Both the position numbers and the translations under genes were made by a program. The notes under the pieces were generated by a model that was not told the origin of the DNA, did no database searches, and worked only from the letters and a program-made list of their open reading frames with translations. Shown piece after piece: positions 1 through 10,685 of a stretch of DNA of 64,000 nt. Source of the stretch: Streptomyces spinosus (lineage in GTDB: Bacteria; Actinomycetota; Actinomycetes; Streptomycetales; Streptomycetaceae). Position 1 is the stretch's first letter. Every line of letters starts with the position of its first letter. The stretch covers positions 124,001 to 188,000 of the forward strand of contig NZ_JAINRC010000019.1 of the NCBI RefSeq assembly GCF_020400655.1. Reading direction: 5' to 3'.

Positions 1-162
1 GCCGAAGCAGCCGCCGTACCGGCCCACGTCCTCACCCATCAGGAACACGCGCTCGTCCGTGCGCAGCGCTTCGCGCAGGGCCTCGCGCATCGCCTCCCGA
101 TAGGTCGTCTTCCGGTCACCGGGCGCGGTGGGTCCGGCGGTGCGCGTGCGGGTCGCGGTCAT
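1..162 (-). CDS. pdhB: Pyruvate/2-oxo acid dehydrogenase E1 beta subunit, 5' part
   Basis: Only the first 54 codons are inside the window; the gene runs off the left edge. The N-terminus carries the E1-beta opening: a stretch reading TYREAMREALREALRTDERV followed by FLMGEDVGRYGG, where the first glutamate helps bind thiamine diphosphate in this family. The start ATG overlaps the stop of the E1-alpha gene by four bases (ATGA), so the two are probably translated together as a heterotetramer. The substrate could be pyruvate, acetoin or a branched-chain 2-oxo acid. The upstream acetyl-CoA synthetase favours an acetyl-CoA role, by inference only. Confidence 0.85.
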   Translation of the reverse strand, partial: MTATRTRTAGPTAPGDRKTTYREAMREALREALRTDERVFLMGEDVGRYGGCFG

Positions 163-1180
163 GGCCGGCTCGCCTCCGCGCTGGTGACGTACTTCAGCAG
201 ATCCCCGACCGGTTCCTCGGGAGCCTGATCGGCGGCCTCGACGGCGCGGTCGATCTCGGCGGCCAGCCGGTCCTCCAGGGCGGTGCGGCCTTTGTCGGTC
301 AGTTCCTTCGCCTCCCGCAGCCGCCGGGCGAGCCCTTCGACCGGATCGCGTTCCTTCCAGTGCTCGATCTCGCCCTTGTCGCGGTAGCGGTCGGGGTCAT
401 ACATGGAGTGGGCGCGGAAGCGGTACGTGCGCATCTCCAGGAAGTGCGGGCCGGTGCCGGCGCGTATCCCTTCGGCAGCCTTCCGGGCGGCGTCCTCCAC
501 CGCGAAGACGTCCATGCCGTCGACGGCCCAGGACACCATGCCGTATCCGGCGGCACGCAGCGCGAGGTCGGTCTGGGCCTGGTGCCGGGCCAGGGCGGTG
601 CCCATCGCGTACAGATTGTTCTCGCACACCAGCAGCAGGGGCAGCCCCCACAGCGCGGCGAGGTTGGCGGTCTCGTGGAACTCGCCCTCGGCAAAGGCGC
701 CGTCGCCGAAGAAGCAGCAGGTGACACGGTCGCGGCCGGTCATGCGGTCGGCGAGTGCGAGGCCGGCCGCGAGCGGGAGCCCGCCGCCGACGATCGCGTT
801 GCCGCCGTAGAAACGGCGGCCCGCGTCGAAGAGGTGCATCGAGCCGCCACGGCCGCGGCTGCAGCCGGTGACCTTGCCGAACATCTCCGCCATGATCGCC
901 TCGGCCGGCACTCCGCGGGCGAGTGCGTGCCCGTGTTCGCGGTACGTCGACACGACCGCGTCGTCGTCCGTGAGCGCTTCGTTGACGCCGACGGCCACGG
1001 CTTCCTCGCCGATGTAGAGGTGCATGAAACCGCGAATGCGCGCGGCGCTGTACAGCTCGACGCAGCGTTCCTCGAACCGGCGGACGCGCAGCATCGACTC
1101 CAGCAGGGCCAGCCGGTGCCCGGCAGCTTGACGGTTCGGACGGGAGGCGGTGCGCGGTGAGCGGGGGGTGTGGGTAGCAC

Positions 1181-1184
<4 letters not shown>
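159..1184 (-). CDS. pdhA: Pyruvate dehydrogenase E1 alpha subunit
   Basis: 341 aa, the usual length for the alpha chain of a heterotetrameric thiamine-diphosphate dehydrogenase. The cofactor motif is complete: GDG at residues 160-162 and NN at 189-190. The phosphorylation-loop motif RAHSMYDP lies near 257-264. The protein would decarboxylate a 2-oxo acid, with E1 beta, E2 and E3 completing the reaction; no E2 or E3 gene is visible here. The start overlaps the stop of the acyl-CoA synthetase gene by four bases and the stop overlaps the beta-subunit start by four, giving a tight acs-pdhA-pdhB operon. The family also includes acetoin dehydrogenase alpha chains, so the substrate is not settled by sequence. 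Confidence 0.9.
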
Positions 1185-3016
<1,832 letters not shown>

Positions 3017-3077
3017 GGCGGCCCCTCCTTCCCTCGGGCCTTCTTCGACCATCGGTCCGGTCCGTTCCGTCCGCACT

Positions 3078-3091
3078 GGGTCGAACGGCCC
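3078..3091. promoter_or_regulatory. DosR/OsdR-type palindrome upstream of acs-pdhAB
   Basis: GGGTC-GAAC-GGCCC, a 5-4-5 inverted repeat 62 bp before the synthetase start. It matches the palindrome that recurs before most transcription units of this island. Regulator binding is inferred. Confidence 0.5.
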
Positions 3092-3168
3092 CCGTTCACG
3101 GCCGGACGGCTCGGGTGCTGGTCGCCGCTTCCGTTCGGCAGGCACACGGACCGATCCATGAGCAGTAG

Positions 3169-3204
3169 GGGGCCGATGGTCCTGCGGCACGGGCCGAAGC
3201 GCCC
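3169..3204. promoter_or_regulatory. Two DosR/OsdR-type palindromes upstream of the USP gene
   Basis: GGGGC-CGAT-GGTCC at 3169-3182 and GGGCC-GAAG-CGCCC at 3191-3204, about 90-120 bp before the ATG at 3292. Paired sites are common at mycobacterial DosR promoters. Function is inferred. Confidence 0.5.
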
Positions 3205-3291
3205 TCGCGCGTACCGGCACGGAGTGCGACGGTGAGGTTCACACCCCAGTGCCGCACGCTTTCGGCAGCTCCGGGAAAGGCGGTGGGGACA

Positions 3292-4167
3292 ATGACGTTT
3301 CCTCTGGTGGTGGGCGTCGACGGATCGACTTCGTGCCTGCTGGCGGTCGACTGGTCCGTGGACGAGGCAGCCCGTCACGGGGTTCCGCTCAGGCTGGTGT
3401 ACGCCTCCTTGTGGGCGCGCTATGAGGCGGGCCTTCCCTCGGTGGACCCGAGGCGGCCCTCCGAGCAGGTGCTGGCCGAGCACATCGTGGCCTCGGCGGC
3501 CGATCGCGCCGAACGGCGCAACCCAGACGTGAAGGTCACCACCGACATCGTTCCGGACGACGCGGCGGCCGCTCTCGTGCATGCGGGCGACGAGGCCTTC
3601 GCGCTGGTGACGGGTTCACGCGGCCGTGGTGAACTCAAGGGGGCGCTGCTCGGGTCGGTCGGCTTGGCCGTGTCCGCCCGGGCGCACTGCCCGGTGGTCG
3701 TGGTCCGGGGCGACCGCGTGGGCCTGGAAGGCGCGCACGAGCGGATCCTGCTCGGTCTGGGCGAAACCGGCACCAGCGCGGAAGCCGTCCGCTTCGCCTT
3801 CCGTGAGGCCGAGGTGCGCGGGTGTGTCCTCGACGTCGTGCGGGCCTGGCGCAGGCCTGCCTACGACAGGAACGGCGACCGGTTGCAGCCCGGCGGACCG
3901 GCGGACACGTACGAGGAGCGCGCCTCCGCTGTGATCGATGCTCTTCTCAAGGCGGTGAGCGCCGAACATCCGCATGTCCGGACGCGCCCGGCGACCCTTG
4001 AGGGACCGGCCGGCAAGATCCTCGTGGACCGGTCCGCCGCCGCGGATCTCGTGATCGTCGGCGCACGGCGCAGAACCAGGCACCTCGGGCTTCAGCTCGG
4101 CTGCGTGAGCCATACCCTCCTCCACCAGGCCCAGTGCCCTGTCGCGGTCGTGCCCGAACGGCGGTGA
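3292..4167 (+). CDS. Universal stress protein, two UspA domains
   Basis: 291 aa with two tandem UspA folds. The N-terminal domain begins VVGVDGSTSC and ends with an ATP-binding-type loop GSRGRGELKGALLGSV near residues 110-125. The C-terminal domain ends GARRRTRHLGLQLG then CPVAVVPE. These proteins are cytoplasmic nucleotide binders linked to hypoxia and stationary-phase survival. A GTG at 3232 is in frame, but the ATG at 3292 starts the family homology. It is divergent from acs. The closest paralogue here is the gene at 24647: both share the LRLVYASLW and VKTTTD/VKVTTD signatures. Confidence 0.88.
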   Translation: MTFPLVVGVDGSTSCLLAVDWSVDEAARHGVPLRLVYASLWARYEAGLPSVDPRRPSEQVLAEHIVASAADRAERRNPDVKVTTDIVPDDAAAALVHAGDEAFALVTGSRGRGELKGALLGSVGLAVSARAHCPVVVVRGDRVGLEGAHERILLGLGETGTSAEAVRFAFREAEVRGCVLDVVRAWRRPAYDRNGDRLQPGGPADTYEERASAVIDALLKAVSAEHPHVRTRPATLEGPAGKILVDRSAAADLVIVGARRRTRHLGLQLGCVSHTLLHQAQCPVAVVPERR

Positions 4168-4552
4168 GTGCGCGCTCCGCGGCACGCCTGAGGTTCCCTC
4201 CTCAGGGCCTGACGCCGTCCGCCCGCCCGACGCTCCCAGCCGAACAGACTCCGCACCTCGACGGTCTCGACGCGCCGCCCGTGCCGTCGGGCAGCGGCCT
4301 CCGATCTCCGTCTGCGCCGCGAGCACTCAGGCGGACGCAGCCGCCGGTCGGACGCGTGGCGCGCCGCGGGAAGGTGGAGCCGCGGGCAACGAGGCGCCTG
4401 GCTGCCGTGGCACACATCGGGGCGCGGGACGTGCATCGTCCGTCATGCCGCTTGGACGCCCATCTGTGGCGGTACGGCGATGGGTCCCGCAGCGTGGAGT
4501 GCAGGGGCGGATCGGCCCGGTGGGCACAGGCACCGGAGGAGAGGTGGGACGC
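4168..4552. other. Intergenic region, no gene seen
   Basis: 385 bp between the intact USP and the broken USP. No frame gives a recognisable protein and no DosR-like palindrome stands out. The distance suggests either lost sequence or a long leader. Confidence 0.4.
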
Positions 4553-4982
4553 ATGGGCACGGATGCCTCGGAGCCACGAGCGGTGGTCGGCGTCGACGGG
4601 TCGCGGTCCTCGTACGAGGCCTTGCGCTGGGCCGTGCGCTACGCCGGCCGGGTCGGCGGCGCCGTGGAGGCCGTCGCGGAGTGGGAACTGCCGGGGCTGT
4701 ACGGCTGGTCGGGACCCGCCGTCGACAGAGCGTCGACGAGGACGAGACCCGGTAGGAGCTGACCGAGGTGCTCGGCGCGGGGGCCGCCGGCTCGGTGCGG
4801 ACCCAGGTGGTGCGCGGTGATGCCGCCGACGTCCTGTCGCGGGCCGCCGAGGGAGCCGAGGTGCTGTGGTGGGCAGCAGGGGCAGGGGTGGGTTCGCGGG
4901 TGCCCTGCTCGGCTCCGTCAGCCGGCATGTGTCGCAGCATGCGCGCTGCCCGGTCGTGATCGTACGGCCCCCGGAGCAGTGA
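4553..4982 (+). pseudogene. Single-domain universal stress protein, frameshifted twice
   Basis: The reading starts MGTDASEPRAVVGVDGSRSS in one frame, hits a TGA at 4760-4762, continues in a second frame (TEVLGAGAAGSVRTQVVRG) to about 4870, and resumes in a third frame from 4872 with the UspA ATP loop GSRGRGGFAGALLGSV and the terminal HARCPVVIVRPPEQ. Together the pieces rebuild one UspA domain of about 143 residues. Two independent frame changes make an intact product unlikely. A sequencing error could explain one shift, less easily both. Confidence 0.8.
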
Positions 4983-5009
4983 CCCCACGCCCCGGACCGC
5001 GGGCCCGGC

Positions 5010-5666
5010 TCACTGGAATGCCGCGTGGATCTCCCGCTCGGTTGCCTCGTGCGACACGAGCAAGAGCTCATCACCGGGAAGCAGCTGCACCTCGGGGCCC
5101 GGGACCGTGGGCCGGCCGTCGCGTACGACCGTGGCGACCACGGTGCCGGCAGGCAGTTCGATCTCGCCGAGCTTGTGTCCCGCTGCCCGGGATTCCCCGG
5201 TGATCGCGGTCTCGATGACCGCGACGCCCGCCTTGCTCAGCCGCAGCAGCGCCACCGTGTCCGTGGCACCGGTGGCCTCCTCGATGAGGGAGATCAGCGG
5301 GGTGGCCGCCGGCACGGCCACGTCCACGCCCCACCGTTGGTCGAAGAGCCAGGCGTTCTCCTCCTCGTTGACGCGCGCGGCCACCCGCCCCACTCCGAAC
5401 TGCCGCTTCGCGAGCAGGCTGATGACGAGGTTGTCCTCGTCGCGGCCGGTGGCGGCGATGACCAGGTCGCAGGCGAGAGCTCCCGCGTGTTCGAGGAGCG
5501 CCGGCTCGCAGGCGTCCCCGGCTACGACGCGCACGTGGGGCAGGTCGCCGAGTTCGGCCACACGGTCGTCGTCGTACTCGACGAGGGTGACCTCGCTGCG
5601 AGCGACGGACAACACCTGGGCGATCTGGGTGCCGAGTCGGCCCGCGCCCGCGATCAGAACCTTCAC
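5010..5666 (-). CDS. TrkA-family potassium uptake regulatory protein
   Basis: 218 aa: a Rossmann TrkA-N domain opening MKVLIAGAGRLGTQIAQVL (GxGxxG nucleotide site, acidic E at the end of the second strand), then a TrkA-C ligand domain from about residue 140 ending LLPGDELLLVSHE. Such cytoplasmic subunits gate Trk/Ktr potassium channels or transporters in response to NAD(H) or nucleotides. It is the last gene of a seven-gene operon and its start overlaps the stop of the preceding TrkA gene by four bases. No membrane Trk subunit lies in the window. The two TrkA proteins may work as a CeoB/CeoC-like pair. Confidence 0.88.
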   Translation of the reverse strand: MKVLIAGAGRLGTQIAQVLSVARSEVTLVEYDDDRVAELGDLPHVRVVAGDACEPALLEHAGALACDLVIAATGRDEDNLVISLLAKRQFGVGRVAARVNEEENAWLFDQRWGVDVAVPAATPLISLIEEATGATDTVALLRLSKAGVAVIETAITGESRAAGHKLGEIELPAGTVVATVVRDGRPTVPGPEVQLLPGDELLLVSHEATEREIHAAFQ

Positions 5667-6322
5667 GTTCCCAGCTCCTTGTCGAGAAAGCCGCTCAGCC
5701 GGCCCAGGGCCGTGGCGGCAACGCTGAAGGTGACCAGGTCACCGGGCTCGGCCAGGACGCCGTGGGCGGGGAGCAGTGAGCGACCGGCACGGGTGATCTC
5801 CACGACGCGGATCTCGCCGTCGACATCGAACTCGGTGGTCTGCCGCCCGGTGAGGTAGGACGGCAGCTGGGAACGGACGAGAAGCGTCTCGCCGTTGCCG
5901 AAGGTGAGTTCGGGGGTGAGATGGCGGTGCAGCAGCATCTGGTGGATACGGCTGACGGCCCAGCGGACGCTGGAGATCGTCGGGATGCCCAGTTCCCGGT
6001 AGATCTCGGCGCGGCGCGGATCGTGGATGCGGGCGAGGACGATCGGGACCCGGTACGTCTCCTTGGCGGTCCGCGCGCTGACGATGTTGCTGTTGTCCCC
6101 GGACGTGACCGCGACGAAGGCGTCCGTGTGAGCGATTCCGGCCGTCTCCAGCACGGAGCGGCTGAAGCCGTTGCCCACGTGGAAAGCGCCAGGGAAGCCC
6201 GGTGACAACTTCTTCTGCGCCTTGGGCTGCCGGTCGACGAGCCGTACGTCATGACCCTCGGCGACGAGCTGCGTGGCCAGGGTGGCCCCGACCCGGCCGC
6301 AGCCCGCGATGATCACTCTCAT
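5663..6322 (-). CDS. TrkA-family potassium uptake regulatory protein
   Basis: 219 aa from the ATG at 6322, which lies about six bases from a GGGAGAGG site; an ATG at 6328 would sit against it. The protein opens MRVIIAGCGRVGATLATQLV (GxGxxG, then VRLVDRQ) and ends in a TrkA-C domain with LAEPGDLVTFSV. The 5' end lies inside the 3' end of the P-type ATPase gene (shared bases 6249-6322), and the 3' end overlaps the second trkA by four bases. Paired TrkA proteins regulate potassium uptake in actinobacteria. Confidence 0.88.
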   Translation of the reverse strand: MRVIIAGCGRVGATLATQLVAEGHDVRLVDRQPKAQKKLSPGFPGAFHVGNGFSRSVLETAGIAHTDAFVAVTSGDNSNIVSARTAKETYRVPIVLARIHDPRRAEIYRELGIPTISSVRWAVSRIHQMLLHRHLTPELTFGNGETLLVRSQLPSYLTGRQTTEFDVDGEIRVVEITRAGRSLLPAHGVLAEPGDLVTFSVAATALGRLSGFLDKELGT

Positions 6323-9170
6323 CACCATCCTCTCCCTTCGGGGATGTCCTCCGGTGCCGCAGCACCCATTTCCTGAGTTCCTCGGCGGCCAGCAGCAGCG
6401 CTCCGAACGCCGCCAGGACCGCCCAGTCGGCGGGGGCCAGCGGCGCGGTGTGGAAGACCGCCTGAAGCGGTGGCGCGTAGCTGATGGCGGCCATCAGCCC
6501 GATGCCGAAGCAGCCCGCGGCCAGCAGCCAGGGGTTGGTCAGCAGACCGGCCCGGAACACGCTCTGCCGGTCCGTGCGCACGGCCAGCGCGTTGAAGAAC
6601 TGGCTGACGACGATGCCCGCCTGGACCATGGTGATCGCCTCACGGTAGACGGGATCGTCCTTGGTGAAGTCCGCGTAGGGGATGCCGGAGGCGTGGATGT
6701 GCCAGAAGAAGACGGCGCACACGCCGAGGGCCTGGATGCCGCCGAGGAAGAGGATGCGGCCCATGACAGACGTCGAGAAGAGCCGCTCCCGGCGGGGCCT
6801 CGGCGGGCTGTTCATGACGTCGGACTCCATCGGTTCCGCACCGAGCGCCAGGGCGGGCAGCACGTCCGAGCCGAGGTCGATCGCGAGGATCTGTACGGCC
6901 GTGATCGGCACCAGCGGGAACCCGGCGAAGGTCGCGGCGAGGATCGGCACGAGTTCGGCGATGTTGTGGCTGAAGAGGTAGATCAGGAACTTGCGGATGT
7001 TGCGGTAGACCGAGCGGCCGAGTCCCACCGCCGTGGTGATGGAGGCGAAGGAGTCGTCGAGCAGCACCATCACCGCGGCCTCGCGGGCGACGTCCGTGCC
7101 GGAGGCGCCCATGGCGACGCCGATGTCGGCGTGCTTGAGGGCCGGGGCGTCATTGGCTCCGTCGCCCGTGACGGCGACGACCTCGCCGCGTCGCTGGAAC
7201 GCGGTGACCACCCGCATCTTGTGCTCGGGGCTGACCCGGCACAGCAGCAGTTCGCTGGAGCTCGCCAGCAGGGCGTCCAGGCCGCTGTCGTCGAGTGCGT
7301 CCAACTGCGTGCCCGTCGCCACGGCCGGGGCCGGACGGCGGACGATGCCGACGCGGCGGGCGACCGCCTCCGCGGTGAGGGGATGGTCTCCGGTGACCAT
7401 GACGATGCGGATCCCGGCCCGCCGGCAGGCGTCCACCGCCTCGCGCACCTCCGGCCGGGGCGGGTCGTACATGCCGGCGAGCCCCAGCAGCGTCAGCTGC
7501 GTCTCGACCTCTCCGAGTGGCAGTCGAGGATCGGCGAGCTGCCGCCGGGCGACCGCCAGTACGCGCAGGCCCTGTCCGGCCATGCCGTCCGCGGTCGCAG
7601 CCACTTGGGCGCGGGCCGCATCGGACAGCAGTGTCCTCGCGCCGCTCCGGTCGATGGCATCGCAGCGGGCGAGCAGTTCGAGCGGTGCCCCTTTGACGTA
7701 CGCGAAGAACCTGCCCTCGCCGTCGCGGTGCACGGTGCTCATGAGCTTGCGCGCGGAGTCGAAGGGATGCTCCGCCACCCGGGGCGTACCGGCTTCTTCC
7801 TGCGCTGGATCCAGGCCGGCTTTCCGGGCGGCCACCAGCAGGGCCCCCTCGGTGGTGTCTCCGAGCACGCGCCACGGGTCCCGCCCGGTCGGCGGCACCA
7901 GCCGGGCGTTGCTGCACAGAGCCGCCGCCCGCAGCAGCTCCCGTACGGGCCCCGCGTCGGTGATCTCGCCGGTTGGCGCGTACCCCACTCCGGACACGGC
8001 GTGCGAAACCCCGTCCGCCCACAGCTGTACGACGGTCATCTCGGCCTGGGTGAGGGTACCGGTCTTGTCGGTGCAGATCACGCTGGTCGAACCCAGCGCC
8101 TCCACCGCCAGCAGCTGCTTGACCAGCGCGTGCCGACGCGCCATGCGGCGCACACCGATCGCCAGTGAGACGGAGAGCGTGGCCGGCAGCCCCTCCGGGA
8201 CCAGGGCGACCATCACACCGAGCGAGAAGACGAACGTAGCGACGAACGGCTGCCCGCTGGGCACCCGCACCGCGAACAGAACGGCGCCGGTCGCGAGCGC
8301 CACGCCCGCGACCCTGCGGGCCATGAGGGCGACCTGTTGTTGCAGCGGGGTCTTCTGTCTCGGCGCGGAAGCAGCGAGCCGGAAGATCCGCCCGAACTCG
8401 GTGGCCGTTCCCGTGGCGAACACGACGGCCTTGCCCGTGCCCGCGACCAGGTCGGTGCCCATGAACACGCAGTTGCGCGCCTGCAACGGCGGCCCCGCCG
8501 GTACGGGTTCGGCAACCCGGGCGACGGGATCGCTCTCGCCGGTGAGCGCCGCATTGTTGACGGCGGCTTCGTGCGCCTCGATCAACCGGCAGTCGGCAGG
8601 CACCGCGTCCCCGGCCTCCAGGATCACCACGTCGCCCGGCACCAGATCCCGCGCGGACAGCTCGCGCCGCCGGCCGTCGCGCAGTACGCGACAGGTGTGC
8701 GGCACCATCGCCTGCAGGGACTCGGCCGTGCGTTCGGCGGAGTATTCCTGCGCGAAACCGATGCCGGCGTTGAGCAGCACCACGCCGAGGATCGCCAGGG
8801 CCAGTTGGAGGGTGGCCGGATCCCGCGGCTTCCCCAGCCAGTATGCGAGAAACGTGATCGCCGCGGAGACGAGCAGGACCACCGCGAAGAGGTCGGTGAA
8901 CTGTGCGACCAGCCGACGCCACACTTGGCCTCGGCCCACGCCGGGCAGCTCGTTGGGGCCGTAGCGGTCCCGCCGTGCGGCTGTCTCGGCCGGTGCGAGA
9001 CCGCGGGGGGAGCTTCCCAGGGCGGCGAGGACGTCCGGCACCGGCAGGGCGGGGAGCGACGAACCGGAGGCGTCTCGCTGGTCCGGGGGCGGCGCCGTCG
9101 TCGTGACGCCCGTCGGCGGTCCGCTCTGGCGGAGAACGGCCGTCCCCTGCCGAGCCGATTCAGGGCTCAT
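6249..9170 (-). CDS. Type II (calcium-type) cation-transporting P-type ATPase
   Basis: 973 aa integral membrane pump. The TGES actuator motif is near 210-213, the type II membrane motif PEGLP at about 325, the phosphorylated aspartate in DKTGTLT is D368, and the hinge contains TGDGANDAPALKHADIGVAMG. About ten membrane segments are visible, including a C-terminal group from roughly residue 740. Ion choice (calcium, magnesium or sodium) cannot be read here. Mycobacterial CtpF, a DosR target, is the same type. The last 25 or so residues are arginine/glycine-rich and are encoded over the start of the next gene, so the true C-terminus may be shorter or a late frameshift may have occurred. The start overlaps the CBS gene by 11 bp. 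Confidence 0.88.
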   Translation of the reverse strand: MSPESARQGTAVLRQSGPPTGVTTTAPPPDQRDASGSSLPALPVPDVLAALGSSPRGLAPAETAARRDRYGPNELPGVGRGQVWRRLVAQFTDLFAVVLLVSAAITFLAYWLGKPRDPATLQLALAILGVVLLNAGIGFAQEYSAERTAESLQAMVPHTCRVLRDGRRRELSARDLVPGDVVILEAGDAVPADCRLIEAHEAAVNNAALTGESDPVARVAEPVPAGPPLQARNCVFMGTDLVAGTGKAVVFATGTATEFGRIFRLAASAPRQKTPLQQQVALMARRVAGVALATGAVLFAVRVPSGQPFVATFVFSLGVMVALVPEGLPATLSVSLAIGVRRMARRHALVKQLLAVEALGSTSVICTDKTGTLTQAEMTVVQLWADGVSHAVSGVGYAPTGEITDAGPVRELLRAAALCSNARLVPPTGRDPWRVLGDTTEGALLVAARKAGLDPAQEEAGTPRVAEHPFDSARKLMSTVHRDGEGRFFAYVKGAPLELLARCDAIDRSGARTLLSDAARAQVAATADGMAGQGLRVLAVARRQLADPRLPLGEVETQLTLLGLAGMYDPPRPEVREAVDACRRAGIRIVMVTGDHPLTAEAVARRVGIVRRPAPAVATGTQLDALDDSGLDALLASSSELLLCRVSPEHKMRVVTAFQRRGEVVAVTGDGANDAPALKHADIGVAMGASGTDVAREAAVMVLLDDSFASITTAVGLGRSVYRNIRKFLIYLFSHNIAELVPILAATFAGFPLVPITAVQILAIDLGSDVLPALALGAEPMESDVMNSPPRPRRERLFSTSVMGRILFLGGIQALGVCAVFFWHIHASGIPYADFTKDDPVYREAITMVQAGIVVSQFFNALAVRTDRQSVFRAGLLTNPWLLAAGCFGIGLMAAISYAPPLQAVFHTAPLAPADWAVLAAFGALLLAAEELRKWVLRHRRTSPKGEDGDESDHRGLRPGRGHPGHAARRRGS

Positions 9171-9618
9171 GCGGGACCCCGGTCTTTGAAGGCGGGCCGG
9201 GCGGCTCCTTCAGGATGCTCCAGGCGACCGGTCCCAGCAGGTCGGCCAGCCGCCGGAACACGTCGAGGAACAGGTCGTCGATCGTCAGCACGCCCACCGC
9301 CCGGCCCGCATCGAGAACCGGAAGCCGGCGGATCCCCGCGCGGCGGAACGTCCGGTAGGCCACCCCCACGTCGGCGGTGGCTTCGACCGTGACGACACGG
9401 GATGACATGACCGCGTCCACCCGGGCCTTCGGATCCAGGCCGCCGCCCATGCCGCGTACGGCGAGGTCGCGGTCGGTGACGATGCCGCGCAGCGTTCCGT
9501 CCCCCACCACGAGGACGGACCCGACGGCGCACTCGGCCATCCGCCGGGTCACCTCGGCCAGGGAGACCTGGGGTTCGACGCACACCGGGGGAGCGGTCAT
9601 CACCTCGGAGACTTTCAT
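9160..9618 (-). CDS. Two-CBS-domain protein, Hrp1-like
   Basis: 152 aa made almost only of two CBS motifs: MKVSEVMTAPPVCVEPQVSL to IVTDRDLAVRG, then VDAVMSSRVVTVEATADVGV to a second half ending GVLTIDDLFLDV. Such stand-alone CBS pairs bind adenine nucleotides; mycobacterial Hrp1, a DosR target, has this layout. The ATG at 9618 follows GAGGAGAGG; a frame extension upstream to 9687 has no good site. It lies between the nitroreductase and the P-type ATPase in the same operon. Confidence 0.88.
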   Translation of the reverse strand: MKVSEVMTAPPVCVEPQVSLAEVTRRMAECAVGSVLVVGDGTLRGIVTDRDLAVRGMGGGLDPKARVDAVMSSRVVTVEATADVGVAYRTFRRAGIRRLPVLDAGRAVGVLTIDDLFLDVFRRLADLLGPVAWSILKEPPGPPSKTGVPHEP

Positions 9619-9667
9619 GCCACCTCTCCTCGTGTCCGATGTGTCCAATGCTGTCCGGTGGGGCCGT

Positions 9668-10657
9668 TCAGAGGACGTCGAGCACATCGGCCACCGGCCG
9701 GCGCGGGCTCGCGGGGCCTTCGGGGCCGTAGCCCAGCCGGATCACCATCTGGACGTGCGCCATCGCCGAGACGGGGTCGCGGACGACCCACCGGGTCTCC
9801 GGCCACTCCAGGGGCTGGGAGGTGACCGAGGCGACGAGCCCGTCCGCGGTGGCCCGGAGCAGCACCCGCTCCAGTGCCTGACCGGCCACGAGCCAGTCCA
9901 CGGGCTCGTCGCGGTCCGTGCCCAGCAGGGCGATGGTCGGGCTCTGCTCGAAACGCGCCCAGGCACGTCCGGGCATCGCACGGCCGGCGGCGAAGTCACG
10001 CACAGCAGCCGAGGCGCCGCGCCGCCGGGGACCGAACGCCTCGCCCGGGATGCCGTCGGCCACCCCGGCGGCATGGGGCAGCTCCGCGTGCGTCCAGCGC
10101 GCCGTTTCCTCACGCACGTCCGGGGCGCGCGCCTCGCTCTCCTCCGCGTCCCGCACCAGCTCCAGGATCGACTGCACGTGCCAGGCTCCGGGGAACAACA
10201 GCTGGGCCCCCTCGTCGCGGGCCGCTTCGGACAGTCCCTCCCGCACCGCGCCGGGAATCTCCTCGTCGCGGAAGGGCAGCCGGCTGGAGTGGCGGCGCCG
10301 GATCGCAGGGCGCAGCTGGGCGAGCGCCCCGTCGGGTGGTCCGGTGCCGCACAAGTGCAGTTCGGCGAGGAACTCCGGGTAGGCCGGATCGGGCAGCAAG
10401 CGGACGAGCGGTGCCCGGCCCGCAGCAGCGGCGGCCACGCGCAGATTGAGCAGCGCGGCACCGCAACCGATGTGGAGGCCCCGATTCTCCGGGTCGGTTC
10501 GCGGCAGGGCGCGCGCCCGGTCGGCGTACAGGCGCAGGACGCCGATGTCCCGCAGGTAGCGGAAGGTCCAGGGCTGCGCGTTGTGCAGGGAGGGCGCTGC
10601 GGTGGCGTCCGCCACGAAGGCGGTGACGGTGTTCACGTCAGGAGGTTCTGCGGTCAC
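9668..10657 (-). CDS. Acg-family nitroreductase-fold FMN protein
   Basis: 329 aa from a GTG at 10657, chosen because homology starts at once (ADATAAPSLHNAQPWTFR) and GAAGGGAAC lies upstream; a longer frame would run into the USP gene. The SLHNAQPW motif and the C-terminal LGYGPEGPASPRRPV match the Acg/Rv2032 branch of nitroreductases. These are sometimes catalytically poor and may store FMN under hypoxia. Acg is a classic DosR-regulon member. The gap to the preceding USP is 28 bp, so it is co-transcribed. Confidence 0.85.
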   Translation of the reverse strand: MTAEPPDVNTVTAFVADATAAPSLHNAQPWTFRYLRDIGVLRLYADRARALPRTDPENRGLHIGCGAALLNLRVAAAAAGRAPLVRLLPDPAYPEFLAELHLCGTGPPDGALAQLRPAIRRRHSSRLPFRDEEIPGAVREGLSEAARDEGAQLLFPGAWHVQSILELVRDAEESEARAPDVREETARWTHAELPHAAGVADGIPGEAFGPRRRGASAAVRDFAAGRAMPGRAWARFEQSPTIALLGTDRDEPVDWLVAGQALERVLLRATADGLVASVTSQPLEWPETRWVVRDPVSAMAHVQMVIRLGYGPEGPASPRRPVADVLDVL

Positions 10658-10685
10658 GGCGGTTCCCTTCGTGGCGGACCTGGAT

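Noticed and set aside
7033..8964. 643-codon open frame on the + strand opposite the P-type ATPase
   Set aside because: Shadow frame: serine/arginine/threonine-rich composition, no domains, while the opposite strand has every P-type ATPase motif.
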